Below, in pieces: positions 29,935-39,159 of a stretch of 64,000 nt of DNA. Within the stretch, counting starts at the first letter, position 1. Every line of letters begins with the position of its first letter. A program made the translations under genes and the position numbers. The notes under the pieces were generated by a model. That model did no database searches, was not told where the DNA came from, and was given only the letters and a program-made list of their open reading frames with translations. Source of the DNA: Aulostomus chinensis (lineage: Eukaryota > Chordata > Actinopteri > Syngnathiformes > Aulostomidae); contig JBBMOA010000004.1 in NCBI GenBank assembly GCA_037954235.1, positions 657,501 to 721,500 of the forward strand, written 5' to 3'.

Positions 29935-31365
29935 TGTCACACAGCGATGAGGTTGTTGTGTCCTGGGGTTTTTGTCTTGTCACTTCCTGTTTTATTTTGA
30001 AAATCTACTCTCCTCTCGTTTCAGGTCAATTACCCGTCCTCACGTGTCACCGGTCTGTGTCTCCCTGATTCCTGATTGTTTCCACCTGTTCCCTGTTCCC
30101 CTCATGTGTTAAAGTCAGCGTCTCTCCTTTGTCTTGTGCCAGCAGGTTAGGTTTTTATGGGTACCAGCACATGTGGGGGTGGAGGGGAACGAGAAGGCAG
30201 ATGAGTTGGCAAAGGGGGCGTTGGTGAAGAGGACGGTGTAGATGAATGTGAGGGTGAGTAGGGCTAAGGTGAAGGTGATAGTGAGGGAGAGGGTGATGGA
30301 CATGTGTCAGGGAAGGTGGGACAGAGAGAAGAAGGGTAGGCACTTGTATAGGGTTCAGAGGAGTGTGCGGGCTAGAGGATGTAGGGGTGGAGGTGGGCAG
30401 AGGAGGGAGGAAGTAGTGAAGGTGAGGCTGAGGCTGCGACATTGTGGGCTGAACGGGACTTTGAAGGTGTTAGGGAAGCACGACACAGGGCTGTGTGAGG
30501 GCTGTGGTGAGGAAGAGACAGTAGAGCACGTACTCCTGAGGTGTGGCAGGTATGAGGTGGAGAGGAGGGTGATGAGGGACAGGTGGAGGAACATGGGGAG
30601 GGGTGAGGATGGAGGAAAGGGAGAGTGTTAGGGTTCTTTTAGATTATTTGAGGGATACAGGATTGTATGATAGGATTTAGGTTTAGGGATTATGTTTAGG
30701 ATTTAGAGGTAAGGGTTAGAAGTAGGGAAAGATGGTGTTCCGCGATGGGACAGAGGAGGGCGGTAATGCTCCATCTGGTTGGTTGCCAACCGCCATAAAA
30801 ACCAAGGAAGAAGTCTTGTGCCAGAGTATTTCGTCTTTTGATGTCACCCCAGCCAGTCATAGATCCTAGTCCAAAGTCTTGTCATGTAAGCCTGTGTTTT
30901 TGCCTTGTCACGAGTGATTTTTTGTTTGTAATTTTTCATAGCTCAGCTGTTATTTCATAGCCTTTTTTGTTTCCTCCTTGGAAGTGATTTTCTGTTTCCT
31001 TTGATATTAGAAATCTTGTTATCCTCCGTGTTTTTGGCGTGAGCGATTTATTTTCAGTTTAGCAAATTCTTAGACTATTTTTTTCCCTCGGTAGGGAGCG
31101 CTCTTAGTTTTTTGTACTTAGCTTTTGTTTTCCTCTTTGAGAGATTTTATGTTGGTTTATTTCTTCATTAGTGTTTTTTCCCTCCTCTTCTGGAGTGGTT
31201 TTTCTTTGTTTTATTTTCTCCTTCATGTTCTACTTTCATAGCCTTCATAGATAGTTTTCATAGCCTGATATTTTGTCGCTCTGTTGAGAGGTTTAAACAG
31301 TTAAATAAAGCCTGTTTTGCGCCATACCTCTGCATCTGAGTCCTGTTTTGAGTCCTGGCCTGACA
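29935..31365 (+). repeat. 5' LTR of the sushi-like element (interrupted)
   Basis: Starts TGTCACACAGCGATGAGG and ends CTGGCCTGACA. It is collinear with the 3' LTR (36852-37480) through the matching part. Removing the LINE insert (30143-30812) leaves about 761 bp. An AATAAA signal lies at 31304-31309. Confidence 0.9.
30143..30812 (+). mobile_element. 5'-truncated I-type LINE inserted in the 5' LTR
   Basis: The insert is flanked by a perfect 12-bp duplication, GTCTTGTGCCAG (30131-30142 and 30813-30824). It encodes only the end of a non-LTR ORF2: FLWVPAHVGVEGNEKADELA (RNase H C-terminal motif, about 30150-30210), then after a TAG a 129-residue frame (30242-30631) with CEGCGEEETVEHVLLRC, a Cys/His motif typical of I-clade LINE C-termini. 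The 3' UTR ends in a short A-rich stretch before the duplication. The frame break at 30238 makes the copy inactive even apart from truncation. Confidence 0.8.
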
Positions 31366-31367
31366 GT

Positions 31368-31377
31368 ACACTCTGGC
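31368..31377 (+). other. Self-priming type primer-binding site
   Basis: Two bases after the LTR end, ACACTCTGGC is the exact complement of GCCAGAGTGT in the 3' LTR (37053-37062), about 25 bp downstream of a TTAAAG TATA-like box. In the 5' LTR that stretch reads GCCAGAGTAT, with one change. Tf1/sushi-group elements are known to prime from the 5' end of their own RNA, and the site's place right after the LTR and just before the gag ATG (31382) fits. Confidence 0.65.
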
Positions 31378-31381
31378 CAGT

Positions 31382-32748
31382 ATGGACTCAGCAGAGGCTG
31401 GACAATTGGCTGCGGCCTTGCAGGCTCAAGAGGCCTGTCTCTCCCGTCAGGAGGATTTCCAGGGGGCTATGGCAACTCAGATGGCTCAGCTCACTTCCCA
31501 ACTACAGGGACTGCATGACCATTTGGTTCAGAAGACCACAGCTCCTGAGCCTCCAGCAGCTGCTGCCGCAGCTGCTCCAACCACAACAGCATCCCAAATC
31601 GGAGGTTGTAGTAAGTTAGCTGAGCCTGAGAAATATTCTGGGGAACTGGGATTGTGCAAAACTTTGTCATCGACTGTTCAATCCATTATGAACTAACCCC
31701 CCATGCTTTCCCCAATGACCGCTCCAAGATTGCTTTCATGATTTCCCACATGCGAGGAAGAGCCAAAGCTTGGGCCTCAGCAGAATGGGCTCAGGACTCT
31801 TCAATCTGCAGCTCTCTCACAGATTTTAAAGCTGGGTTGATGAGGACCTTCGATCCAGTTTCAACAGACCGGGAAAAGGCTCGGGAGCTGAGTGGACTGA
31901 GGCAAGGCTGTAATTCTGTATGTGACTATGCCATTCACTTCCACACCTTGGCAGCTGAGAGCGGGTGGAATTCCACTGCTCTTTATGACGTCTTTCTGAA
32001 GGGGCTGGCAGCCCCTATTCAAGACCTCCTCGTACCTCTGGAACGTCCTCCTGATTTGGACTCCCTGATCGTGCTCGCCATCCGGACGGATAACAGGCTT
32101 CGACAGCTGAGACAACAACGAAGTGGCAGGTCTACCTTCACGGAGAGACCCCTGCTCCCCCAAGCACCAGGAAGACCTGCTCCCGTCCGTTCACCGCCAG
32201 ATCAACATCAGACTCCCATGGAGGGAGAGGAGCCCATGCAGCTCGGCAGGGCTCGGCTGACTCCAGAGGAGCGTAGGAGACGTCTGCAGGAGGGTCGGTG
32301 CTTCTACTGTGGACAGTCAGGTCATCTCGTCACTGCCTGTCCAGCCAAGAGACCCACGGTGGTGAGTCAATTCTCAGCTCCAGGCTCTGCTTCACAAACT
32401 CTCACGACTATTAAGGTAATACACCACACCGCCACAGACCTCAAAGCACTCATAGACTCAGGGGCAGATGAGAGTTTGATGGATTGGGGTCTAGCGGTGG
32501 AACTGGGCCTCAAAACTGAACTTCTGGCCAAGCCAATAAAGGCCAAGGCTCTCGATGGTCGAGAACTTTTCACCAACACACACCTCACTGAACCCTTCAA
32601 GTTGCACATAAGAGAGCATAGAGAGCTTATTAGCTTTTATTTGTTAAAGTCCCCCTCTCACACACTTGTTCTGGGGGACCCGTGGCTGTTTCGCCACAAT
32701 CCCCATGTGAACAGGAGAAATCGTGGAGTGGGGAAGAGACTGTGTTGA
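31382..32748 (+). pseudogene. Gag and protease of the sushi-like element
   Basis: Starts at ATG 31382 (MDSAEAGQLAAALQAQEACL), with one frameshift near 31655, then open to 32748. The capsid part has IAFMISHMRGRAKAWASAEW and VCDYAIHFHTLAAESGW. A knuckle CFYCGQSGHLVTACPAK (C-x2-C-x4-H-x4-C, about 32302-32350) follows, then ALIDSGADESLMD (about 32449), the aspartic protease active site. The gag is of the sushi-ichi type from which mammalian PEG10/RTL genes derive. The frame ends early in RNRGVGKRLC where the connection to RT is altered. Confidence 0.9.
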
Positions 32749-32775
32749 CTGCCTGGTTGAGCATACTCAAAATTT

Positions 32776-33600
32776 GTGGCAGGGGATAACCGTGCTCCTA
32801 ATAATTCCGCCACAGACTCCAGTTACCCAGACCTGAGCTCGGTGCCTTCTTGCTACCACCATCTTCGGGAGGTTTTTAACAAGACCAAAGCAATGTCCCT
32901 CCCCCCGCATCGGCCGTATGACTGTGCCATAGATCTAACATCAAGGGCCGTCTTTACTCTGTCTCAGGACCAGAGAAGGAAGCCATGCGGGACTACATTG
33001 ACACCTCGTTGAAGACCGGGTTAATCCGCCCCTCATCATCACCAGCAGGTGCCCTGTTCTTCTTTGTGGGTAAAAAGGACGGGTCCCTAAGACCTTGTAT
33101 AGACTACAGTCCTCTTAATGACATTACAGTAAAAAACCGTTGCCCACTTCCCCTCATGTCGTCTGTGTTTGACCAGCTCCAGCAGGCCAAAGTATTCACT
33201 AAGCTAGACCATCGCAATGCTTACCATCTGGTCAGAATAAGGGAGGGTGATGAATGGAAGACTGGGTTTAACACCCCAAGTGGACATTATGAATATCTGG
33301 TCATGCCTTTTGGACTCACCAATGCTCAGGGTGCTCAGGGATTTTCTTGATCATTTTGTCTATGTGTACCTTGACGACATACTGATATACTCACCTGACC
33401 TTGATTCACACCGTGACCTTGTTACAAGAGTACTAAAAAGACTGTTGGAACACAAACTTTATGTCAAAGCCGAAAAGAGTGAATTTCATGCTGATTCATC
33501 TCCTTCCTGGGCTTCACTGTAGCTCCTGGAAGAGTGCAGATGGACCCGGCAAAAGTCAGCACTGTGGCTGAGTGGCCCACAACTGATAGCCGCTAAAAGG
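32776..33600 (+). pseudogene. Reverse transcriptase of the sushi-like element
   Basis: Motifs: CAIDLTSRAVFTLSQDQRRK (with an internal deletion), LFFFVGKKDGSLRPCIDYSP, KVFTKLDHRNAYHLVRIREG, GHYEYLVMPFGLTNAQ, then in a new frame FVYVYLDDILIYSPDLDSHR containing the YLDD loop (about 33366). About 25-30 bases between FGLTNA and the YLDD segment are missing, causing the frameshift. A TAA at about 33594 interrupts the thumb. The function is copying element RNA; this copy cannot do so. Confidence 0.9.
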
Positions 33601-34259
33601 TTCAGCAGTTCCTCGGGTTCGCTAACTTTTACAGGTGGTTCATCAGAAGCTTTAGCGCAATAGCTGCTCCTCTCCATGCTCTTACCTCCTCACAGGTGCA
33701 GTTCCATTGGTCTCCTGAGGCAGAGGCTGCCTTCCAGACTCTAAAGCGACGTTTCACCACAGCCCCCATCCTCACCATGCCTGATTCGCAGCGTCAGTTT
33801 GTGGTGGAAGTTGATGCCTCCAACGAAGGGATCGGAGCGGTTCTCTCTCAACGGTCAGAGCAAGATGGAAAAATGCATCCCTGCGCCTTCTTGTTTCGCC
33901 GCCTGTCCAAAGCAGAGCGGAACTATAATGTTGGCAACCGGGAATTACTGGCGGTCAAAGCAGCTCTCGAAGAGTGGAGACATTGGCTTGAAGGGGCCAA
34001 GCATCCTTTCATTGTCTGGACTGATCATAAAAATCTGGGATACATCAGAAAGGCTAAAAGACTAAATTCTCACCAGGCTAGGTGGGCGCTTTTCTTTAAC
34101 CGCTTTTCTTTCTCTCTCTCTTACAGGCCGGGGTCCCGAAACGTCAAACCTGATGCCCTGTCTCGACTCTTCAACCCCGAGCAGGTTTGCCAAAGAACCA
34201 GAATCTATCCTTCCACTTACCTGTGTGGTTGGAGCGGAGACTTGGCAGATAGAAAATGA
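33600..34259 (+). pseudogene. RNase H of the sushi-like element
   Basis: QQFLGFANFYRWFIRSF (RT thumb) is followed by a 187-residue frame with FVVEVDASNEGIGAVLSQ (Asp), NRELLAVKAALEEWRHWL (Glu), FIVWTDHKNLGYI (Asp) and NVKPDALSRLF. All catalytic acidic residues are present. The frame shifts after NPEQVCQ, where the linker to integrase begins, and stops at 34257. Confidence 0.9.
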
Positions 34260-35275
34260 GGTTAAGCAGGCCAATGGTGAGGGTCTGCCACCTAGTGGGT
34301 GCCCTGAGAATCGTTTGTTTTTCCCAGTTGAATTGCGCCCACAGGTGATCCACTGGGCCCACACCTCGCTGCTTTCTTGCCATCCGGGAGTTCGTAGGAC
34401 AAAGTTTGCCATTTCCCAAAGGTTTTGGTAGCCGTCCATGGAGCCGGAGGTCCGGGAGTACATAGAGGCATGCTCAGTCTGCGCCCGAAACAAGACCACC
34501 ACCGGGCCACGCATGGGACTTCTGCAGCCGCTTCCCATTCCTTCCAGACCGTGGTCCGACATCTCAATGGACTTTGTCACGGGGCTCCCAGTCTCTCAAG
34601 GTAACACGACAGGTCTTACTGTGGTGGACAGATTTTCAAAGATGGCTAGATTCATTGCTCTGCCTAAGCTGCCCTCCGCTAAGGAAACGGCGGAGATCAT
34701 GATGAACAATGTTTTCAAGGTTCATGGATGTCCCAAGGACATCGTCTCTGACCAGGGGCCCCAGTTTGTTTCCCAGTTCTGGAGGGAGTTCTCTCGGCTC
34801 ATCAGAGCTACAGCCAGCCTGACCTCAGGCTATTATCCGGAAGCCAACGGCCAGACTGAACGCCTCAATCAACAACTGGAAACCGGCCTCCAGGGCCTTG
34901 TCTCCCAGAATCCCTCAACATGGAGTAAACACCTAGTCTGGGTCGAGTATGCCCACAATTCCCTGCCTACTTCTGCCACCGGTTTCTCCCCGTTTAAATG
35001 TGCTTTCGGATATCAGCCCCCTGTCTTCACAGCCAACGAACCCGAGGTGTCGGTGCCCTCAGCCCATGCCATGATCCGACGCTGTTGCCGCATCTGGGAA
35101 GCTGCCCGACAGGTGTTGGTCCGTCAGGGAGATCGGGTCAAGAAAGCCGCTGACCGCAAGAGATGGCCTGCTCCCACCTACCTGCCAGAACAGAGAGTGT
35201 GGATTTCAGCTAAGGACCTCCACCTCAGAGTTCCCTCCAAGAAATTGGCACCACGGTTTGTGGGTCCCTTTCTAC
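34260..35275 (+). pseudogene. Integrase of the sushi-like element
   Basis: The zinc domain reads VIHWAHTSLLSCHPGVRRTK with a TAG at about 34429 directly after RFW, then CSVCARNKTTTGP. The 313-residue frame 34438-35379 has the core: ISMDFVTGLPVSQGN (first Asp), IVSDQGPQFVSQFWREF (second Asp) and YYPEANGQTERLNQQLE (Glu), with normal spacing. The C-terminal part reaches KKLAPRFVGPF and is cut at about 35272 by an L2-type LINE; the last about 35 residues of the frame are LINE tail. The chromodomain that belongs to it resumes at 36477. Confidence 0.9.
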
Positions 35276-36480
35276 AATTTCATTTAGCAGACGCTTTTGT
35301 CCAAAGCGATGTACAACACAAGCAAGAATTCAGACTTAAGGAAAAACCCATAAGAAGCGCAAAAGTGCTTCAGTTGTGATTTGGTCACAGGTATTGCCAT
35401 CTAGTGGCAGAAGAAGTGTCGCCCCCCCCTCCCTTTTTTTTTTATTTTTTGACAAACATACAACATCACACAACACAGTTAGTGCTACATAATAAAGTGC
35501 TGGATCTTGGACCCTCTGACTTATTCTACCCCACAGGACAAAGAGGAGAAGAGTCAGGTTAAGTGCCAAGGTGTTCTCTGAACAATTGAGTCTTCAATTG
35601 TCTCTTAAAAGTACAAAGGGACTCAGCAGAACGCACAGAGTTCGGTAGTTCGTTCCACCATTTGGGAACAACAGAAGAGAAGAGTCTGGCTAGAGATTAG
35701 GAGCAGCGCTGGACTGGAAGCACCAGGCGTCTTTCGCATGCAGAGCGTAGTGGGCGAGAAGGAGAGTAGACCTGGATCAGGGATTCCAGGTAGGCTGGAG
35801 CCGTTCTTGTGATTGTTTTGTAAGCCAAGAGAAGTGCCTTGAATTTGATCCTGGCTGCCACTGGAAGCCAGTGAAGAGAAACCAGCAGCGGGGTGACATG
35901 TGCCCTTTTGGGCTGGTTGAAGACCAGACGTGCTGCTGCATTCTGGATCATCTGCAGAGGCTTGAATGAGCATGCAGGGAGGCCTGCCAGAAGAGAGTTG
36001 CAGTAGTCAATGCGTGAGATGACAAGAGCCTGAACCAGAAGCTGTGTGGTCTGTTGGGTCAGGAAGGGTCTGATCTTCCTGATGTTGTAGAGGGCATAAC
36101 GGCAAGACCGAGAAACTGAGGCCACATGAACCTTGAAGGTCAGCTGGTCATCAATCATGACACCCAGGTTTCTGGCTGAGTTTGTGGGCACAAGTAGGCT
36201 TGAGTCAAGTTGGACACTGACCTGAGGCTGAACAGATGGACAAGCTGGAAAGACCATAAGTTCGGTCTTAGACAGATTCAGTTGAAGGTGGCGTTCCTTC
36301 ATCCATGTGGAGATATCAGCCAGACACGCTGATATACGATCTGAGACCGTTCTGTCATCAGGTGGAAAAGAGAGGAAAAGCTGAATGTCGTCAGCATAAC
36401 AGTGGTAGGAGAAGCCATGGGAGTGGATCACTGCACCAAGTGAGGTGGTGTACAGAGAGAAGAGAAGGGGACGTTTCCCA
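35272..36480 (-). mobile_element. 5'-truncated L2-type LINE 3, inserted in the sushi-like pol gene
   Basis: A minus-strand LINE whose 3' end is at the left, with the AGCAGACGCTTTTGTCCAAA type tail common to fish L2-derived repeats. Its 5' end is truncated inside the RT at about 36480, where sushi-like coding sequence resumes (CATAACCAAGATCGTTGG). Confidence 0.85.
35695..36480 (-). pseudogene. L2-type LINE 3, reverse transcriptase C-terminal part
   Basis: Open from the truncation point: GKRPLLFSLYTTSLGAVIHS, then FSYHCYADDIQLFLSFPPDD (YADD loop, about 36390), LNLSKTELMVFPACPS, ARNLGVMIDDQLTFKVHV, SRIDYCNSLLAGLPACSF and ALHWLP-type SLHWLPVAARIKFKALLLAY, ending LVLPVQRCS at a TAG. The N-terminal half of the RT and the endonuclease are gone. 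The remaining frame has no stop, so the insertion is younger than the stops in the host element. The long open frame 35697-36857 includes antisense host sequence at its start and is not a real fusion. Confidence 0.85.
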
Positions 36481-36830
36481 TAACCAAGATCGTTGGTCCC
36501 GCAGCAGTCCGCCTTCGCCTGCCCCGTTCCCTCCGTGTTCACCCGACCTTTCATGTCAGCCAGGTCAAGCCTGCTAAGGAGAGTGATTTGGTCCCAGCTG
36601 CTGCCCCACCACCGCCACCAGAGGTTGTAGACGGCGGTTCGGTGTACAAGGTTAAACAGTTGCTGGCAGTTCGCAATCATGGCCGGGGTCGGCAGTACCT
36701 GGTGGACTGGGAGGGTTATGGTCCAGAAGAAAGACAATGGATTCCTGCATGCTTCATTGTGGACCCTGGCTTGATAGAGGATTTTCACAGGGACCATCCT
36801 GAACATCCTGGGCCATCCGGAGTCGGCTCT
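36477..36830 (+). pseudogene. Integrase tail and chromodomain of the sushi-like element
   Basis: After the LINE the frame reads RLPRSLRVHPTFHVSQVKPA (the GPY/F-module end), a proline-rich linker VPAAAPPPPPEVVDGG, and then the chromodomain: VYKVKQLLAVRNHGRGRQYL, VDWEGYGPEERQWIPACFIV, with the aromatic cage pattern (Y, W, F/Y) expected. It would direct integration by binding modified histones. The frame 36588-36917 runs on into the G-run. It is separated from its integrase by 1.2 kb of LINE. Confidence 0.9.
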
Positions 36831-36848
36831 GGGGGGGGGGGGGGGGGG
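36831..36848 (+). other. G18 run at the polypurine-tract position
   Basis: Eighteen G followed by TAC and the LTR start TGTCACAC at 36852. The place is that of the plus-strand primer of the element; the length probably reflects slippage. Confidence 0.7.
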
Positions 36849-36851
36849 TAC

Positions 36852-37480
36852 TGTCACACAGCGGTGAGGTTGTCGTGTCCTGGGGTTTTTGTCTTGTCAC
36901 TTCCTGTTTTATTTTGAAAATCTACTCTCCTCTTGTTTCAGGTCACTTACCCTTCCTCATGAATCACCGGTCTGTGTCTCCGATTCCTGATTGTTTCCAC
37001 CTGTTCCCTGTTCCCCTCATGTGTTAAAGTCAGCGTCTCTCCATTGTCTTGTGCCAGAGTGTTTCGTCTTTTGATGTCACCCCAGCCCGTCATAGATCAT
37101 AGTCCAAAGTCTTGTCACGTAAGCCTATGTTTTTGCCTCGTCACGAGTGATTTTTTGTTTGGCCTTTTTCTAATAGCTTAGCGGTTATTTCATCGCCTTT
37201 TTTGTTTCCTCCTTGGGAGTGATTTTCTGTTTCCTTTGATATTAGAAATCTTGTTATCCTCCGTGTTTTTGGCGTGAGCGATTTTATTTTCAGTTTAGCG
37301 AATTCTTAGACTAGTTTTTTCCCTCGGCAGAGAGCGCTCTTAGTTTTTTTGTACTTAGCTTTTGTTTTCCTCTTTGAGAGATTTTACGTTGGTTTATTTC
37401 TTCATTAGTGTTTTTTCCCTCCTCTTCTGGAGTGTTTTTTCTTTGTTTTATTTTCTCCTTCATGTTCTACTTTCATAGCC
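36852..37480 (+). repeat. 3' LTR of the sushi-like element (3' end missing)
   Basis: Begins TGTCACACAGCGGTGAGG and follows the 5' LTR closely (with few substitutions) to TACTTTCATAGCC at 37480. The last about 117 bp present in the 5' LTR, including the AATAAA signal, are absent. TTAAAG at 37024-37029 and the probable RNA start at about 37053 are intact. Confidence 0.9.
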
Positions 37481-37615
37481 ATAGTGGGGGCTCGAAGGCG
37501 AGCGCCTGGTGGCCAGGCCTTGGTTGGGAGGGCCCGGCCGGGCCCAGCCTGAAAAGGAGACACGGGCACGTCCTCCCTTGGACTCACCACCCATAGGAGG
37601 AACTGCAGGGGTCCG

Positions 37616-38660
37616 GTGCAGTGTGGTTTGGGTGGCAGTTCCAGGCGGGTGCCTTGGCTGTCTGAACCACGGCCATGGAAGCTGGCTTTTGGGACATTGA
37701 ACGTTACTTCTCTGGCGGGGAAGGAGCTGGAGCTGGTGGAAGAGGTTGAGCATTATTGGCTCGATATAGTCGGCCTCACCTCGACACATAGCTCTGGGTC
37801 CGGAACTCGAGTCCTTGAGAGGGGTTGGACTTTCTCTTTTGCTGGAGTTGCTCCAGGTGAGAGGCAGAGGGCGGGGTTGGGCTTTTTGGTTGCCCTTAGA
37901 CTCTCTGCCTGTACGTTGGGGTTTACCCCGGTGGACGAAAGGCTTGCTTCCCTGCGCCTTCGGGTCGGGGAATGGGTCCTGACGGTGGTCTGCGCGTATG
38001 CGCCAAACACCAGTTCAGAGTACCCACCCTTTTTGGAGTCCTTGGGAAGGGTCCTGGATGGTGCCCCAGCTGGGGACTCCATTGTCCTACTGGGAGACTT
38101 CAACGCTCACGTGGGCAACAACAGTATGACCTGGAGGGGTGTGATTGGGAGGAACGGAAGGCCCGACCTGAACCCGAGTGGTGTTCAGTTATTGGACTTC
38201 TGTGCAAGTCGCAGTTTGGCCATAACGAACACCATGTTCGAACATAAGGATGCCCACTGGTGCACATGGCACCAGGACATCCTAGGTCGCAGGTCTATGA
38301 TCGATTTTATAGTTGTATCATTTGACCTGCGACCGCATGTTCTGGACACTCGAGTGAAGAGAGGAGCTGAGCTGTCAACTGAGTGAGTTGGATCAGCTGG
38401 CAGGGGAAGACGCCGTGCAGACCCGGCAGGCCCAAACGAGTAGTGAGGGTTTGTTGGGAACGCCTGGCAGAAGAACCAGTCAGAACGATCTTTAACTCCC
38501 ACCTCCGGCAGAGCTTTGATCACATCCCAGGGGTAGTGGGGGACATTGAGTCAGAATGGGCCATGTTCCGCTCTGCCATTGTCGAGGCGGATGCTGTGAG
38601 CTGTGGCCGCAAGGCTGCTGGGGCCGCAGCTGTAATCCCTGAACCCGCTGGTGGACACCA
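37616..38660 (+). pseudogene. Rex3 endonuclease (frameshifted)
   Basis: The 256-residue frame 37616-38386 has WLDIVGLTSTHSSGSGTRVL, LTVVCAYAPNTSSEYPPFLE, IVLLGDFNAHVGNNSMTWRG, HWCTWHQDILGRRSMIDFIV and RGAELST, covering the conserved Asp/Asn/His positions of EEP endonucleases. The usual His-containing segment after ELST is deleted by about 14 bases, which shifts the frame; the continuation (VVRVCWERLAEEPVRTIFNS) is in the frame of 38383-38667. The protein nicks DNA for target-primed insertion. Confidence 0.85.
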
Positions 38661-39039
38661 GAGGTGAGGGGAGCCGTCAGGCTGAAGAAGGAGCCTTACA
38701 GGGCATGGCTGGCCTGTGGGTCTCCAGAGGCAGCCGAACGGTACCGGCAGGCCAAACGGTGTGCAGCTGTGGTGGTCGCCAAGGCAAAAACTTGGGTGTG
38801 GGAAGAGTTCGGTGAGGCCACATAGAACGACTATCGGTTGGCTCCGAAAAGGTTCTGGCAAACCGTCCGTCGCCTCGGGGGGGAAGGCAGCAACTTGCCC
38901 ACACTGTTTACAGTGGGGGCGGGAGGCTGCTGATGTCAACTGGGGAGATAATTGGGCGGTGAAAGGAATACTTTGAGGAACTCCTCAATCCCACCAACAC
39001 GTGCTCCATGGAGGGGACAGACTCTGGGGAGTGCTTGGC

Positions 39040-39059
39040 GGGGGGGGGGGGGGGGGGGG
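39040..39059. repeat. G20 homopolymer within Rex3
   Basis: Twenty consecutive G in the linker between endonuclease and RT, where Rex3 copies normally have a mixed G-rich sequence. Confidence 0.9.
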
Positions 39060-39159
39060 TCGTCTAATCTCCGGGGCGGAAGTCGCCGAGGCAGTTAGAC
39101 AACTCCGCGGTGGCAGAGGAGGTGGATGAGATCCGCCCTGGGTACCTCAAGGCTCTGTA

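Larger units (their letters stand above)
29935..37480 (+). mobile_element. Sushi-like chromodomain Ty3/Gypsy retrotransposon with two nested LINE insertions
   Basis: Plus-strand order: 5' LTR (29935-31365), self-priming type primer site (31368-31377), Gag with CCHC, protease, RT, RNase H, integrase, chromodomain, G-run at the polypurine-tract position (36831-36848), 3' LTR (36852-37480, end missing). An I-type LINE interrupts the 5' LTR and an L2-type LINE separates integrase from chromodomain. Gag and pol are broken by frameshifts, small deletions and stops. A Rex3 element abuts the shortened 3' LTR. Confidence 0.9.

Noticed and set aside
35697..36857. A 386-residue minus-strand open frame that looks like one protein
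   Set aside because: Only residues encoded below about 36480 are LINE reverse transcriptase; the first 125 or so are antisense to the sushi-like chromodomain region. It is a chance read-through across an insertion junction.
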